DNA of 64,000 nt from Strigamia acuminata (taxonomy: Eukaryota > Arthropoda > Chilopoda > Geophilomorpha > Linotaeniidae), in contig OX442314.1 of the NCBI GenBank assembly GCA_949358305.1, positions 29,745,118 to 29,809,117 on the forward strand, in the 5' to 3' direction. Shown piece after piece: positions 57,501-64,000 of the stretch (positions are counted from its first letter, which is position 1; each line of letters begins with the position of its first letter). Made by a program: the position numbers and the translations under genes. The notes beneath the pieces were generated by a model that worked only from the letters and a program-made list of their open reading frames with translations, was not told the DNA's origin and searched no databases.

Positions 57501-59619
57501 AAGGAAGAGGGGACGTCCACGCAAGCACCCGATCGCCGGGGGACCAACACCAGTTGGGGCTACTCCGGTGAAAAGGAGGAGGGGTCGACCAAGGAAACAT
57601 CCGGTCATCCAAAACCCAGTGATTGATGGGCTTGTTTCTGACGACGAGGAGTCTGAGGCAATTTCAAACCCTGCTGGGGATCCCCCCGCAAAGAGGAAAA
57701 GGGGCCGCCCGAGGAAGCACCCAATTATTGAGGACCCTGCGGAGCGTCTGGCCTCCGAGGAAGAAGAGTCGGGGGCGGTTTCCTTGCCTGGGGATGTCTC
57801 TGTGAAAAGGAAGAGGGGGCGACCGAAGAAGGTTGTGGAGAAGAGACCTGTTGGCAGGCCCAAAAAGGCTCCCATAATCTTCGACCGTGCTTCCGACTCC
57901 GAAGGCAGTGAAATGTCCCTTTTAAGCGGGGAGCCGCCGGGCGACACGGATTCTGACGAGTTCCAGATTCCGCACTTGCCACTGGATTTGGGGCCTGCGA
58001 CGCAGACACGGCGACAATTGGCCTCTCCAACACCCTCCGTCGACCCGGAGTTGTCCCAGCACTCCGACCACTCCTCCGATGGCAGTTTCTACTCACTTCC
58101 CGCGGACCACCCGACAATTGAGATACTTCCAACGCAGAAAGCCATTAAAGAAGCCCAAAACGCCGATGAATGGTCAAAAGGACTAATTTCGTATCTCAGT
58201 TCGAAAAGTCTTCCGCCGGGTGAAGAAGAGGCTGAAAAGGTCAAGAAACAAGCAATCGACATGGCTTTATACAGAGGCTTGCTTTGCAAGTTCCCTCCAA
58301 CCAAAATTGGTCAGCGGGCTCCTACGCGTCGGATATATCTTCCACAGCCGCTACGCTACAAGTATTTCCACTGTCTACATTTCCCGCCTACCTCCGGCCA
58401 TTTAGGCATCGAAAAGACAATGATGCGTTTAAAAACACGCGTGTTTTGGCCGGGGATGAAAAAAGATGTGACGGAATGGATCAAGGTGTGCGAGTCCTGT
58501 CAAAGGGCCAAGGTGGAACGAAGACTTCCGTACGGCGAGATGGAAACTGCGAGGCCAAGGAGGCTATTTCGAACTATCTATGTCGATTATTTTGGAAAGA
58601 AGCTGAAATCGACTGGCGGTCACTGTTACGCGTTTGTCATGGTTGACGCTGCCAGTCGTTGGGTGGATGTACGTCTTACAGAAAGGGCTGACGTCTCCAC
58701 CACAATTAAACAGCTTAAGAAGTTCACTTATCGATGGGCTTACCCCAAGACCATCATTAGTGATAATGCCCCCACTTTCCGCTCTGCCAAATTCCAAGCG
58801 CAGTGTGCGGAAATGGGAATTGTCAATAAGTACCTGTCTGTGTACCATCCGCAGGGGAACTTGGCGGAAAGACTCAACCAATCGCTCAAAACATGCATCC
58901 TTGCGTATATTGATGAACACACGCGTTGGGATCGACATATTGGTTCATTTATTCTCGCCATCAACTCTGCATACCAGACGTCACTTAAATTTTCACCATA
59001 TATGATGGTTACGGGACAGGAAGCACGGTTTCCAGGCGACATGGACTCGGATACGGACGACGGAGAACCACTACCACCAGACGAGGCTCAATTTCTCCAT
59101 CGATATTTGCTACGCGTTCGAGAAGAAGCTAAGAAGAACTTGGAGGCCGCCAACTTACGCCACAAGAGGTGGTATGACCGGAAACGGCGGCCACACGCGT
59201 TCAAACCTGGAGATTGGGTCACCGTCAAAAATCGGACTTTGTCGTCGACCGACAAACAGGTAAGTTCGGGTTTCCAACACCGAACCGAGGGCGTTTACCT
59301 GCTGCATCGTCTTCTTGGACCGAATACCGTGCTTTTAATGGACGAGAATGGGAACATTTCACAGCCGATTCACGTGGCGGATCTTCGCCACTGGTATCAG
59401 GCGCCAGAACCAGAACCGGAAGTTCCCGACGTCGCCAGTGACCTGGAAGATGAAGAATCTGGACTGGAAATGGAAAATTTGACACCAGAAGACCAAGACG
59501 ACATCTCCGCCCGTGTTGCTCAATTTCAGACAGAAATTCGCTCCATTTGTATCAACTTTGCGAAGGAACGATGTTTACGCGTCAAAACATCGGAAAACAC
59601 GGCAGAAGTCGTCTCCTAA
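54490..59619 (+). CDS. pol: Pol polyprotein (PR-RT-RNase H-IN), Ty3/gypsy element 1
   Basis: The enzyme set for retrotransposition, probably made as Gag-Pol by a -1 frameshift, so the ATG at 54490 is unlikely to be the true start. Order: aspartic protease (DSG at 115-117, LLLGLDF near 184-190); a basic linker; reverse transcriptase about 480-780 (Asp-589 in FSIID, YIDD at 651-654); RNase H about 790-915 (Asp-801, ADALSR at 910-915); a 380-residue linker with five AT-hook cores (GRP at 1008, 1032, 1072, 1110, 1122); integrase with HHCC finger (His-1297, His-1304, Cys-1334, Cys-1337) and catalytic Asp-1366, Asp-1425, Glu-1460; and a C-terminal basic fold near 1570 with an acidic tail. There is no chromodomain and no env. 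The order RT-RNase H-IN defines Ty3/gypsy. All catalytic residues are present over 1709 residues without a break, so it looks recently active. Confidence 0.93.
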   Translation: MSPLLQALAVSGKRPGSVDQPVREGGGPETQVNRSLAASTGGPGDWMEPPKPAEVDATVVAGALPKMTNFIMLSPPEFLASKEPKLIIRLQDRCRRDAPFVKIAWVNIEFIALMDSGAQTCIMTMPLFKRLSKEIGVEMVPMDETIRTASNQIERVIGCVQIAVRAPLAVVCFTCLIIAQGSQELLLGLDFCKAVGLCVDHGNNYWFLLGDGTRHPFLNEEQARASDPVVLFPLTKEQPSLPEGVVVRGPPLYNLPGMRNPPVKLPENPAEPISSVKQEVKPDEGTPSVEEEEPVVTKPPIGDVNCVFLSKREFEEELFEPPYSDNPHIVKVVLARRNPDSQQWTFIWSPRRRERARKSIVRITRKPGKRTMCLSQMRRAVKLRKARVKTASRSPSVALTASPLVGGGVGSVGTPPTFPITEGVESTPRQHDINFVQYIPNRDPTKLTWVYDQLCNQLEPKRITHLMDALKPVAHIFREELGLCNNTQFEVNLKPDFRPIHVPVRPVNPAKKDIIDAYIDQKMAQGVIRRSKSDCAVAPVVVPKKDGRWRCAMDFRPINAQTLPDVYPLPDIDNIFAYLGGAKWFSIIDGREAFHQIGVRPGDERYLAFVTHRGLYEYTRMPFGPINGPATLQRAMNLTLAEHLYKFVFVYIDDIIVFSKTFEEHVVHLQKVLSLLDNAGFTMNAGKTELCKRSLEVLGHIVEEGIIRPNPKKTDAIQKYPVPTNLKELQRFKGMVGYYASFFPGFSKTCEVFRVLMRKNAPWVWKPEHQAAFEYLKNQISLSTLHRNFPDWTKPYILQTDASYSGLGAVLMQINNDGVRVPIAFASRALNKAEKNYMTTEIECLAAVWAVKRFRAYLELMDFYLESDHKSLLWLFTQREPKGRLARWILSLSEYRFTFLHCSGTKNRVADALSRAPVDPPIELEDEDCPALDDTCYCAFFDDYRDWPVPKMEELEDLTHFKPSNAKVVRAVTMRRQKRILLARLAGAALGSVDISPVDSNPPKRKRGRPRKHPIAGGPTPVGATPVKRRRGRPRKHPVIQNPVIDGLVSDDEESEAISNPAGDPPAKRKRGRPRKHPIIEDPAERLASEEEESGAVSLPGDVSVKRKRGRPKKVVEKRPVGRPKKAPIIFDRASDSEGSEMSLLSGEPPGDTDSDEFQIPHLPLDLGPATQTRRQLASPTPSVDPELSQHSDHSSDGSFYSLPADHPTIEILPTQKAIKEAQNADEWSKGLISYLSSKSLPPGEEEAEKVKKQAIDMALYRGLLCKFPPTKIGQRAPTRRIYLPQPLRYKYFHCLHFPPTSGHLGIEKTMMRLKTRVFWPGMKKDVTEWIKVCESCQRAKVERRLPYGEMETARPRRLFRTIYVDYFGKKLKSTGGHCYAFVMVDAASRWVDVRLTERADVSTTIKQLKKFTYRWAYPKTIISDNAPTFRSAKFQAQCAEMGIVNKYLSVYHPQGNLAERLNQSLKTCILAYIDEHTRWDRHIGSFILAINSAYQTSLKFSPYMMVTGQEARFPGDMDSDTDDGEPLPPDEAQFLHRYLLRVREEAKKNLEAANLRHKRWYDRKRRPHAFKPGDWVTVKNRTLSSTDKQVSSGFQHRTEGVYLLHRLLGPNTVLLMDENGNISQPIHVADLRHWYQAPEPEPEVPDVASDLEDEESGLEMENLTPEDQDDISARVAQFQTEIRSICINFAKERCLRVKTSENTAEVVS
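54523..54573 (+). promoter_or_regulatory. -1 ribosomal frameshift signal (gag to pol)
   Basis: The slippery heptamer GGGAAAC (54523-54529) sits in the gag frame as CCG-GGA-AAC, the required register. After a 5-nt spacer, GGGTCCG (54535-54541) pairs perfectly with CGGACCC (54567-54573). A shift here turns Gly-Asn into Gly-Lys and enters pol, whose frame is open from 54475. The 25-nt loop could take part in a pseudoknot. Confidence 0.88.
57505..57873 (+). other. AT-hook array within pol
   Basis: Five cores of the KRGRPRK type: KRKRGRPRKHP, KRRRGRPRKHP, KRKRGRPRKHP, KRKRGRPKK and VGRPKK. They are separated by acidic, Ser-rich linkers such as SDDEESEA and SEEEESGA. The first three units repeat a module that ends KHPII or similar, pointing to internal duplication. 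AT-hooks bind the minor groove of AT-rich DNA. Confidence 0.9.
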
Positions 59620-59939
59620 TTGTGTCAAAGTGTTATTTTCGTTTCTTTATTGTATTTGGAAATTATTGTTAATTTTTACTTGTTTTACTTGTTAATTTCG
59701 AGTTTTTGTATTTATGACGGTTTATAAGTGCTATTTATTAATAACACGGCCGAATTTTAAGTGTTTTTTGCGAAACCCGCATTTGTCAATGCTCCGAGTC
59801 GCCACTAGATGGCGCGATTATAATTCAGCGGTAAATTCGAATTGCGAGTTAAGAAAACTGGTAAATAAATATAAGAATATATTTATTTGTATGAAACGAC
59901 ACTTTATTAGGATTAATATAAATATATATTAATAATTAT
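59620..59939 (+). other. 3' region of element 1 after pol
   Basis: AT-rich sequence that lacks a polypurine tract or any copy of the LTR start TGTCACGG. A CTCF-like CCACTAGATGGCGC lies at 59802-59815. The second LTR element begins at 59940, so the rest of this region is probably displaced beyond the window. Confidence 0.6.
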
Positions 59940-60176
59940 TGTTCACACTAAGTGATGGGAATCTCTAGTTCAGCAGAAATGGAGATTTGATAATCCATCG
60001 ATCAACCGATCGATGTGATTGGTGGATCCATTTCCGGTCCTGGGTATCCAGTTCCGGTTGTGGTGTGAATTAGCATATTGCTCCTCCGTATCCACTTCCG
60101 GCGATACGGGATTGGAGGGATTCGTGGAACCCATGTTCCAATTGGTTGATTGGATTAATCTCTAATCCAGTCAGGT

Positions 60177-60184
60177 TATATAAA
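60177..60184 (+). promoter_or_regulatory. TATA box of LTR 2
   Basis: TATATAAA. Transcription would start near 60205-60215. Confidence 0.6.
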
Positions 60185-60840
60185 CCCAAACAACCGGCCA
60201 TCCGGCGGCTCTGTTTGATTATTTCTGTTTGGTATTATTACTTAAGAAATTTGATTCGTTGTCCATTAAAAAACCTTTTGGTTCTTTGTTGATTTATTCA
60301 CAAAGAACCGCGGCATGATTCTACCGAATCATGCAACCACCGGCAATTGAAGCCGACGTATTGGATTGTTATGTTGCATACATGTTTCAAGTTACGGTCT
60401 CGCCGAGGAGAACCTGCCTTCTGTGCAATTCAGTATCCTCCGGGCAGGATTAAGTGGTCATTTTCGGTATGAACGCATCTCGTAACCGCAAGTAAGCACC
60501 GGAACTGTTGAGAGTTGGTTCCTTCACCTGTTGGTGCAAAAGCAGTCTGTTTCACAGTAACCACGAGTAGCACCAAGTGTTTGGCAAGCTGATTCTCATG
60601 GTATTTGGTGCCAAAGCAGTCGTTTTGTTATTAGTACCGCGAAGGGCTAAACTGCTGTGCGGAGCCGCGAGCTATCGACTCCTGTGTACGTGATACCGTC
60701 AATCGCTAGACGAACGACCGTGTTGCGGCGCAGGGGACGCTTGATACCGTTCTGCATGGCAAGGCGTTTTCTATCGATGGCAATTGTGTGTTGCGACGGG
60801 AAGTCTAACATTTATCCTTTACGTTTATAACAGAACAATA

Positions 60841-61028
60841 TTAACTTGGCCACAAGTTAATTAATCAAAGTCAGGAAGACTTAAAAAACAAGAATACATT
60901 GAACTCAATGTGACAAATAAGTTGACGACAACTTATCGATGAAATATCCAGTAGAAAAACTCACAACACTTATGAATTAAATATAATTCATAATTGGAAT
61001 ATTGATAAGTAAATGAATACATTTACTT
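60841..61028 (+). repeat. Array of six consecutive perfect hairpins
   Basis: Stem/loop sizes in order: 60841-60860 (8 bp, GCCA loop); 60868-60882 (5 bp, AGGAA); 60896-60911 (7 bp, AC); 60917-60936 (8 bp, ACGA); 60971-60992 (9 bp, AATA); 61007-61028 (9 bp, AATA). Further perfect stems flank it at 59996-60015, 60280-60309, 60313-60334, 61344-61361, 61544-61568, 61651-61681 and 62053-62081. All lie in the LTR and leader of element 2. Confidence 0.88.
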
Positions 61029-61462
61029 ACACCAATATCCTCCCAAAGTTGTGGCGGTGCAGACAAAGTCAACCGCAATGCTCAGATCATTCGATTTATC
61101 GACGTGCGATAATATTACACAGCGAACCAAGGAACCAGCGAAGCCGTATCGGACTCCAGGACACAGCCATCCGGCTTAGATGACATCTATAATCAGGTCG
61201 AGCGATGGGGAAACCGCTCCCATCTCCCAGACCCGTAATGATATTATTTTAGGGCCAGTTGGCCAATTCTTTGTATAGTTTAATAGTTGATTTAAACTTG
61301 CCAAATGTCGGCATTAGTCCTATGTATAATTTAGCTCATTTCATATTGTTTGCCAACAATAAACTGTCTTGTATTTATCTCGTATTGTATTCACTGTTTA
61401 TTTATTGCGATCTCTTCCCGGTACCATTGTTAAATGGGAGTTGTGGTCGTCACCGTCACACG

Positions 61463-61481
61463 TGGAGGTCCCACCGAGATT
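61463..61481 (+). other. Primer-binding site, tRNA-Gln
   Basis: TGGAGGTCCCACCGAGATT is complementary to the 3' end of eukaryotic tRNA-Gln (acceptor GGTCCCA, discriminator U). This site fixes the right boundary of LTR 2. Confidence 0.82.
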
Positions 61482-62289
61482 AGGTTGCAATTAATTCGAT
61501 TGAATTGTAAAAGTGAATTTTTTTGAGATAAATAAGGCTAAAAAATTTGTAAATAAATTTTACAAATTACAGTTTTAGAAAGTACATTCTGTTTTCTCGA
61601 AGAAAATGAATAATACAATTCTGGACGAAGGAATTGCAACCAGGAATTCTAAATCTATCACACGATGATTGAGATAGATTTAATCGAAGTATTTAAAAAA
61701 CTAAAGCTTCGGAGAATTTGATGGATATAAAACACAGAATAGTTATATTTTGATATTTACTTTATTTTTCCGTGAAAAAGTAAAAGTAAGACAAGTTTAA
61801 ACATGTTTAACGAATCGCAAGACAAAGAAAACTTGCAGAATATGGAACTTCAAAGTAAAATCCAGTATTAAGGAGAAGATATAATAATTGGAAACAATTG
61901 ACAAAGGTTGAAAGTGAATTTATTTTATTTTTATGAAATATATAATTTTGGGAATATTTACAAATAATCTCTCGAAGGAATTTTATTTTATCGGTAAAGA
62001 CTAAAAGTCGAAAAGAACGGACTTAGTAGAGAACTGATGACGAAAATGATACGTTCGTTATACAATCAGTTGATAACGAACCAGCCAATCAGGAACTAGG
62101 TGATCTAAGGATCCCCAGCCCCTTGCTATTAAAGGAGAGCCAGATCAGATTGAGATCATTCGCTTCCAGACCAGACCAGCAGACGTGTTTCAGTAACCAT
62201 CCTGACTGCGCCATCCGATTCTAGTTACGATTCGAAGTTTTCCACCGCTAAAATAGTAAAAAAGACCGATTCAATTATATTTTTATAAA
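61482..62289 (+). other. Leader of LTR retrotransposon 2
   Basis: An 808-bp untranslated leader between primer-binding site and gag. It holds perfect stems at 61544-61568 (10 bp), 61651-61681 (9 bp) and 62053-62081 (9 bp) and a 14-bp palindrome at 61797-61810. Confidence 0.6.
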
Positions 62290-64000
62290 ATGGATCCAAA
62301 CAATCTTCCTAACGAAGAAAAAGTGGCTGAAGAAAAGGCCGTAGAAGAAATAGTTAGCTTGGATTCAAGTTATGTAAAACTTTGTGACCAAACGGAAATG
62401 ATTCCCGATGAACTCACACAGTTTTGTACGCATTACGAACTAGATAGAACTCAGTTCAAAACCATAATCGAAGCTTCTGAATTTGTGACGAAGCGGGCGT
62501 TACGTAACATACGTATTAATCCAACTCCGGAAAAACGAGCAGAACTTTCGAAGGAGAGTTCGGCGAACCATAATTTTGGAAAGGACCCAACCCCTTCACC
62601 AAAAGATCTGCCTGAAGAAAACAGATCACGACCTAAAACTCCACAACGTAAGTTGGGAGATCAAGCAAGAATTAAAACTCCGTCGGTTCGTAACCAAGAT
62701 ATTCGAGAGTTATTTCGAACATCAAGCAAGGAATCGCTTGATCAGTCCAGTTTAGGAAATAGAACTCCTCACTCCGGCAACGCCAGTTGCCACAATACTC
62801 CAAGTATTTCGGAGATAGGAGGATCCAATCTTTCAACTTTTCAACCTGAAAATGCTAAAAAGCAGCCCAATCCACATATTTATACGGAGAATGGGACGAG
62901 ACATTTTGCCAAACAAACCCCTAGAGGGCGAGGCAATAAATCCGCCATTCGACGGAAATTATCTCCACTACCATCTCCAGTCTTACCTCAAACTCGACAA
63001 GAACAATTGAGATTAGACGAAGTGGAAAAGGAACGAATTAGGCTGGAAGCAATTAATCAAAAACAGATTAACGACGAAAAGATTCGCCAAGATAAACTTG
63101 AAAAAGAAGTTGTCAATCAAAACGAAGTTCGTAAGTCGATAGACAAAAACGATAAAATTCTAATTAATCAATTACGGGCTCAATGGCGACAGGAACACGA
63201 TGAAAAGTTCCAAAAGCAACAAGATCAATACAATAAGAAGTGGGCGGAAGTGAACAGAATTGAAGACAATCAACGCAAGCGGGAGAAAACCTTACAGGAA
63301 AGCATCCGGCTAAATCTCGCGGCGTCCACTCGGGCTAGCCATGGTAGTGAACCCCGAGACCAGACAAATCCGTCACGTGCATCTACCGATGACATTCCAA
63401 GCTCACATTTCTCGGCAGAAAGTTCTACAGGAACTAGACTTCCCTCTGACGGAACTAATATTTCATTTGACTATATTTTGAAAATGCAACAAAATATGGC
63501 CGCCCAATTCCAAAAACAATTGGATAGTCGAATAGATACATTCGTTCAAACTCAACAAACAACTGGGCCGCAACGATCTAATAATCCAGGACCCAGTAAA
63601 GTCTTTTTCAAAGGACAAGACCTTCCAGTTTTCGATGGAAAACAGGAGGATATAGATAAATTTTTATCAGTAGCTAAAACTGTAGCTATTTCAAAGGGAT
63701 TAACTCTGGACGAAATGGTTAATCAAGGTATTCCCACCTATTTGTCCGGATTAGCCCAACAATGGTATGACGAGAATAAAACCAAGTTTACCAACTGGGA
63801 AACCTTCGTAGAATTATTTCGTGAAGAATTCGACATGATTCCAACTACTCGACTCCGAAATCTACGAAAAGTAATCCAAGGAGACGATGAACCTTTATAT
63901 GAATTTCTAGTCAGATTCACTAAAGCCCAAGGATCGTACTCCGAAAGAGGAAATGTTGCCACACTTTTCGACAACTTGAATTGGACAAGTTACAATAGAT
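62290..64000 (+). CDS. gag: Gag of LTR retrotransposon 2, runs off window
   Basis: Open from ATG at 62290 to the window end (570 codons and counting), beginning MDPNLPNEEKVAEEKAVEE after an A-rich context (AAAATGG). Residues 1-235 are acidic, then Ser, Pro and Arg rich, and probably disordered. Residues about 237-345 are a long charged helix (LRLDEVEKERIRLEAINQKQ onward), likely a coiled coil. A retrotransposon Gag domain occupies about 445-565, with AQQWYDENKTKFTNWETFVE (Trp-492) and LYEFLVRFTKAQGSY. The domain is of the Ty3/gypsy type, so pol should follow beyond the window. No stop or frameshift is seen. It is not close to element 1 gag; the first 440 residues differ in design. Confidence 0.88.
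   Translation, partial: MDPNNLPNEEKVAEEKAVEEIVSLDSSYVKLCDQTEMIPDELTQFCTHYELDRTQFKTIIEASEFVTKRALRNIRINPTPEKRAELSKESSANHNFGKDPTPSPKDLPEENRSRPKTPQRKLGDQARIKTPSVRNQDIRELFRTSSKESLDQSSLGNRTPHSGNASCHNTPSISEIGGSNLSTFQPENAKKQPNPHIYTENGTRHFAKQTPRGRGNKSAIRRKLSPLPSPVLPQTRQEQLRLDEVEKERIRLEAINQKQINDEKIRQDKLEKEVVNQNEVRKSIDKNDKILINQLRAQWRQEHDEKFQKQQDQYNKKWAEVNRIEDNQRKREKTLQESIRLNLAASTRASHGSEPRDQTNPSRASTDDIPSSHFSAESSTGTRLPSDGTNISFDYILKMQQNMAAQFQKQLDSRIDTFVQTQQTTGPQRSNNPGPSKVFFKGQDLPVFDGKQEDIDKFLSVAKTVAISKGLTLDEMVNQGIPTYLSGLAQQWYDENKTKFTNWETFVELFREEFDMIPTTRLRNLRKVIQGDDEPLYEFLVRFTKAQGSYSERGNVATLFDNLNWTSYNR

Larger units (their letters stand above)
59940..61460 (+). mobile_element. 5' LTR of LTR retrotransposon 2
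   Basis: About 1521 bp from TGTTCACACTAAG to CACCGTCACA, two bases (CG) before the primer-binding site, the same layout as element 1. It contains a TATA box at 60177 and a poly(A) signal AATAAA at 61358, so U3 is about 260 bp and R about 1.2 kb. R is crowded with perfect hairpins. The left edge is inferred from the TG start and the end of element-1 sequence. Confidence 0.65.

Noticed and set aside
59620-59939. 3' LTR of element 1 directly after pol
   Set aside because: No similarity to 51222-52380, no polypurine tract and no TGTCACGG start.
60601-60622. TGGTGCCAAAGCAGTCG as the primer-binding site of element 2
   Set aside because: Its complement lacks the conserved C of the tRNA T-stem and matches no tRNA 3' end I can recognise. 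The site at 61463 matches tRNA-Gln over 19 nt.

Overview
This is AT-rich, gene-poor eukaryotic DNA from an animal nuclear genome. The transposon families fit an invertebrate: pogo/Tigger, hAT, Harbinger-like, a mariner-type relic with a PLDFFLW motif, tRNA-derived SINEs and Ty3/gypsy elements. A short interstitial run of CCTAA units (TTAGG on the other strand), the common arthropod telomere repeat, weakly favours an arthropod. The species cannot be named from the sequence. No multi-exon host gene was recognised with confidence. Three weak host-gene candidates are listed, at about 25.4-26.2 kb, 27.0-27.2 kb and 29.24 kb.

Layout. From 1 to 51.2 kb the window is AT-rich intergenic or intronic DNA full of short non-autonomous DNA transposons. 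Many have exact target-site duplications, and several are nested. The clearest nest is at 3.34-5.30 kb, where a TTAA-flanked element holds a SINE, a 730-bp palindrome-rich element and a 393-bp MITE. Four TA-flanked pogo-like families are present. All carry tandem 15-18-bp words at their ends. Two Tigger copies keep the first codons of a transposase with a CENP-B-type N-terminus. Minisatellites lie at 4.3, 9.8, 24.2-24.7, 37.9, 40.1, 45.1-45.5 and 46.3-46.7 kb. The last two are related and inverted to each other.

From 51.2 to 59.9 kb lies a GC-richer, apparently intact Ty3/gypsy retrotransposon. It has a 5' LTR, a primer-binding site matching tRNA-Phe, gag, a textbook -1 frameshift signal (GGGAAAC, 5-nt spacer, 7-bp GC stem), and a 1709-residue pol. 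The pol encodes protease, reverse transcriptase, RNase H and integrase, and carries an unusual five-member AT-hook array between RNase H and integrase. Its 3' LTR is not in the window.

From 59.94 kb to the window end a second LTR element begins. It has a 1.52-kb LTR with a TATA box and poly(A) signal, a tRNA-Gln primer-binding site, and a gag that runs off the window. It sits about 320 bp after the first element's pol stop, so it probably inserted into the first element's 3' untranslated region. Its LTR and leader hold a dense series of perfect short hairpins, six of them back to back in 188 nt.

How the parts work together. In each LTR element, gag would form the particle and a tRNA would prime reverse transcription at the primer-binding site. 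In the first element a minority of ribosomes would shift frame to make Gag-Pol. The small DNA elements encode nothing complete and would have depended on transposases supplied elsewhere.
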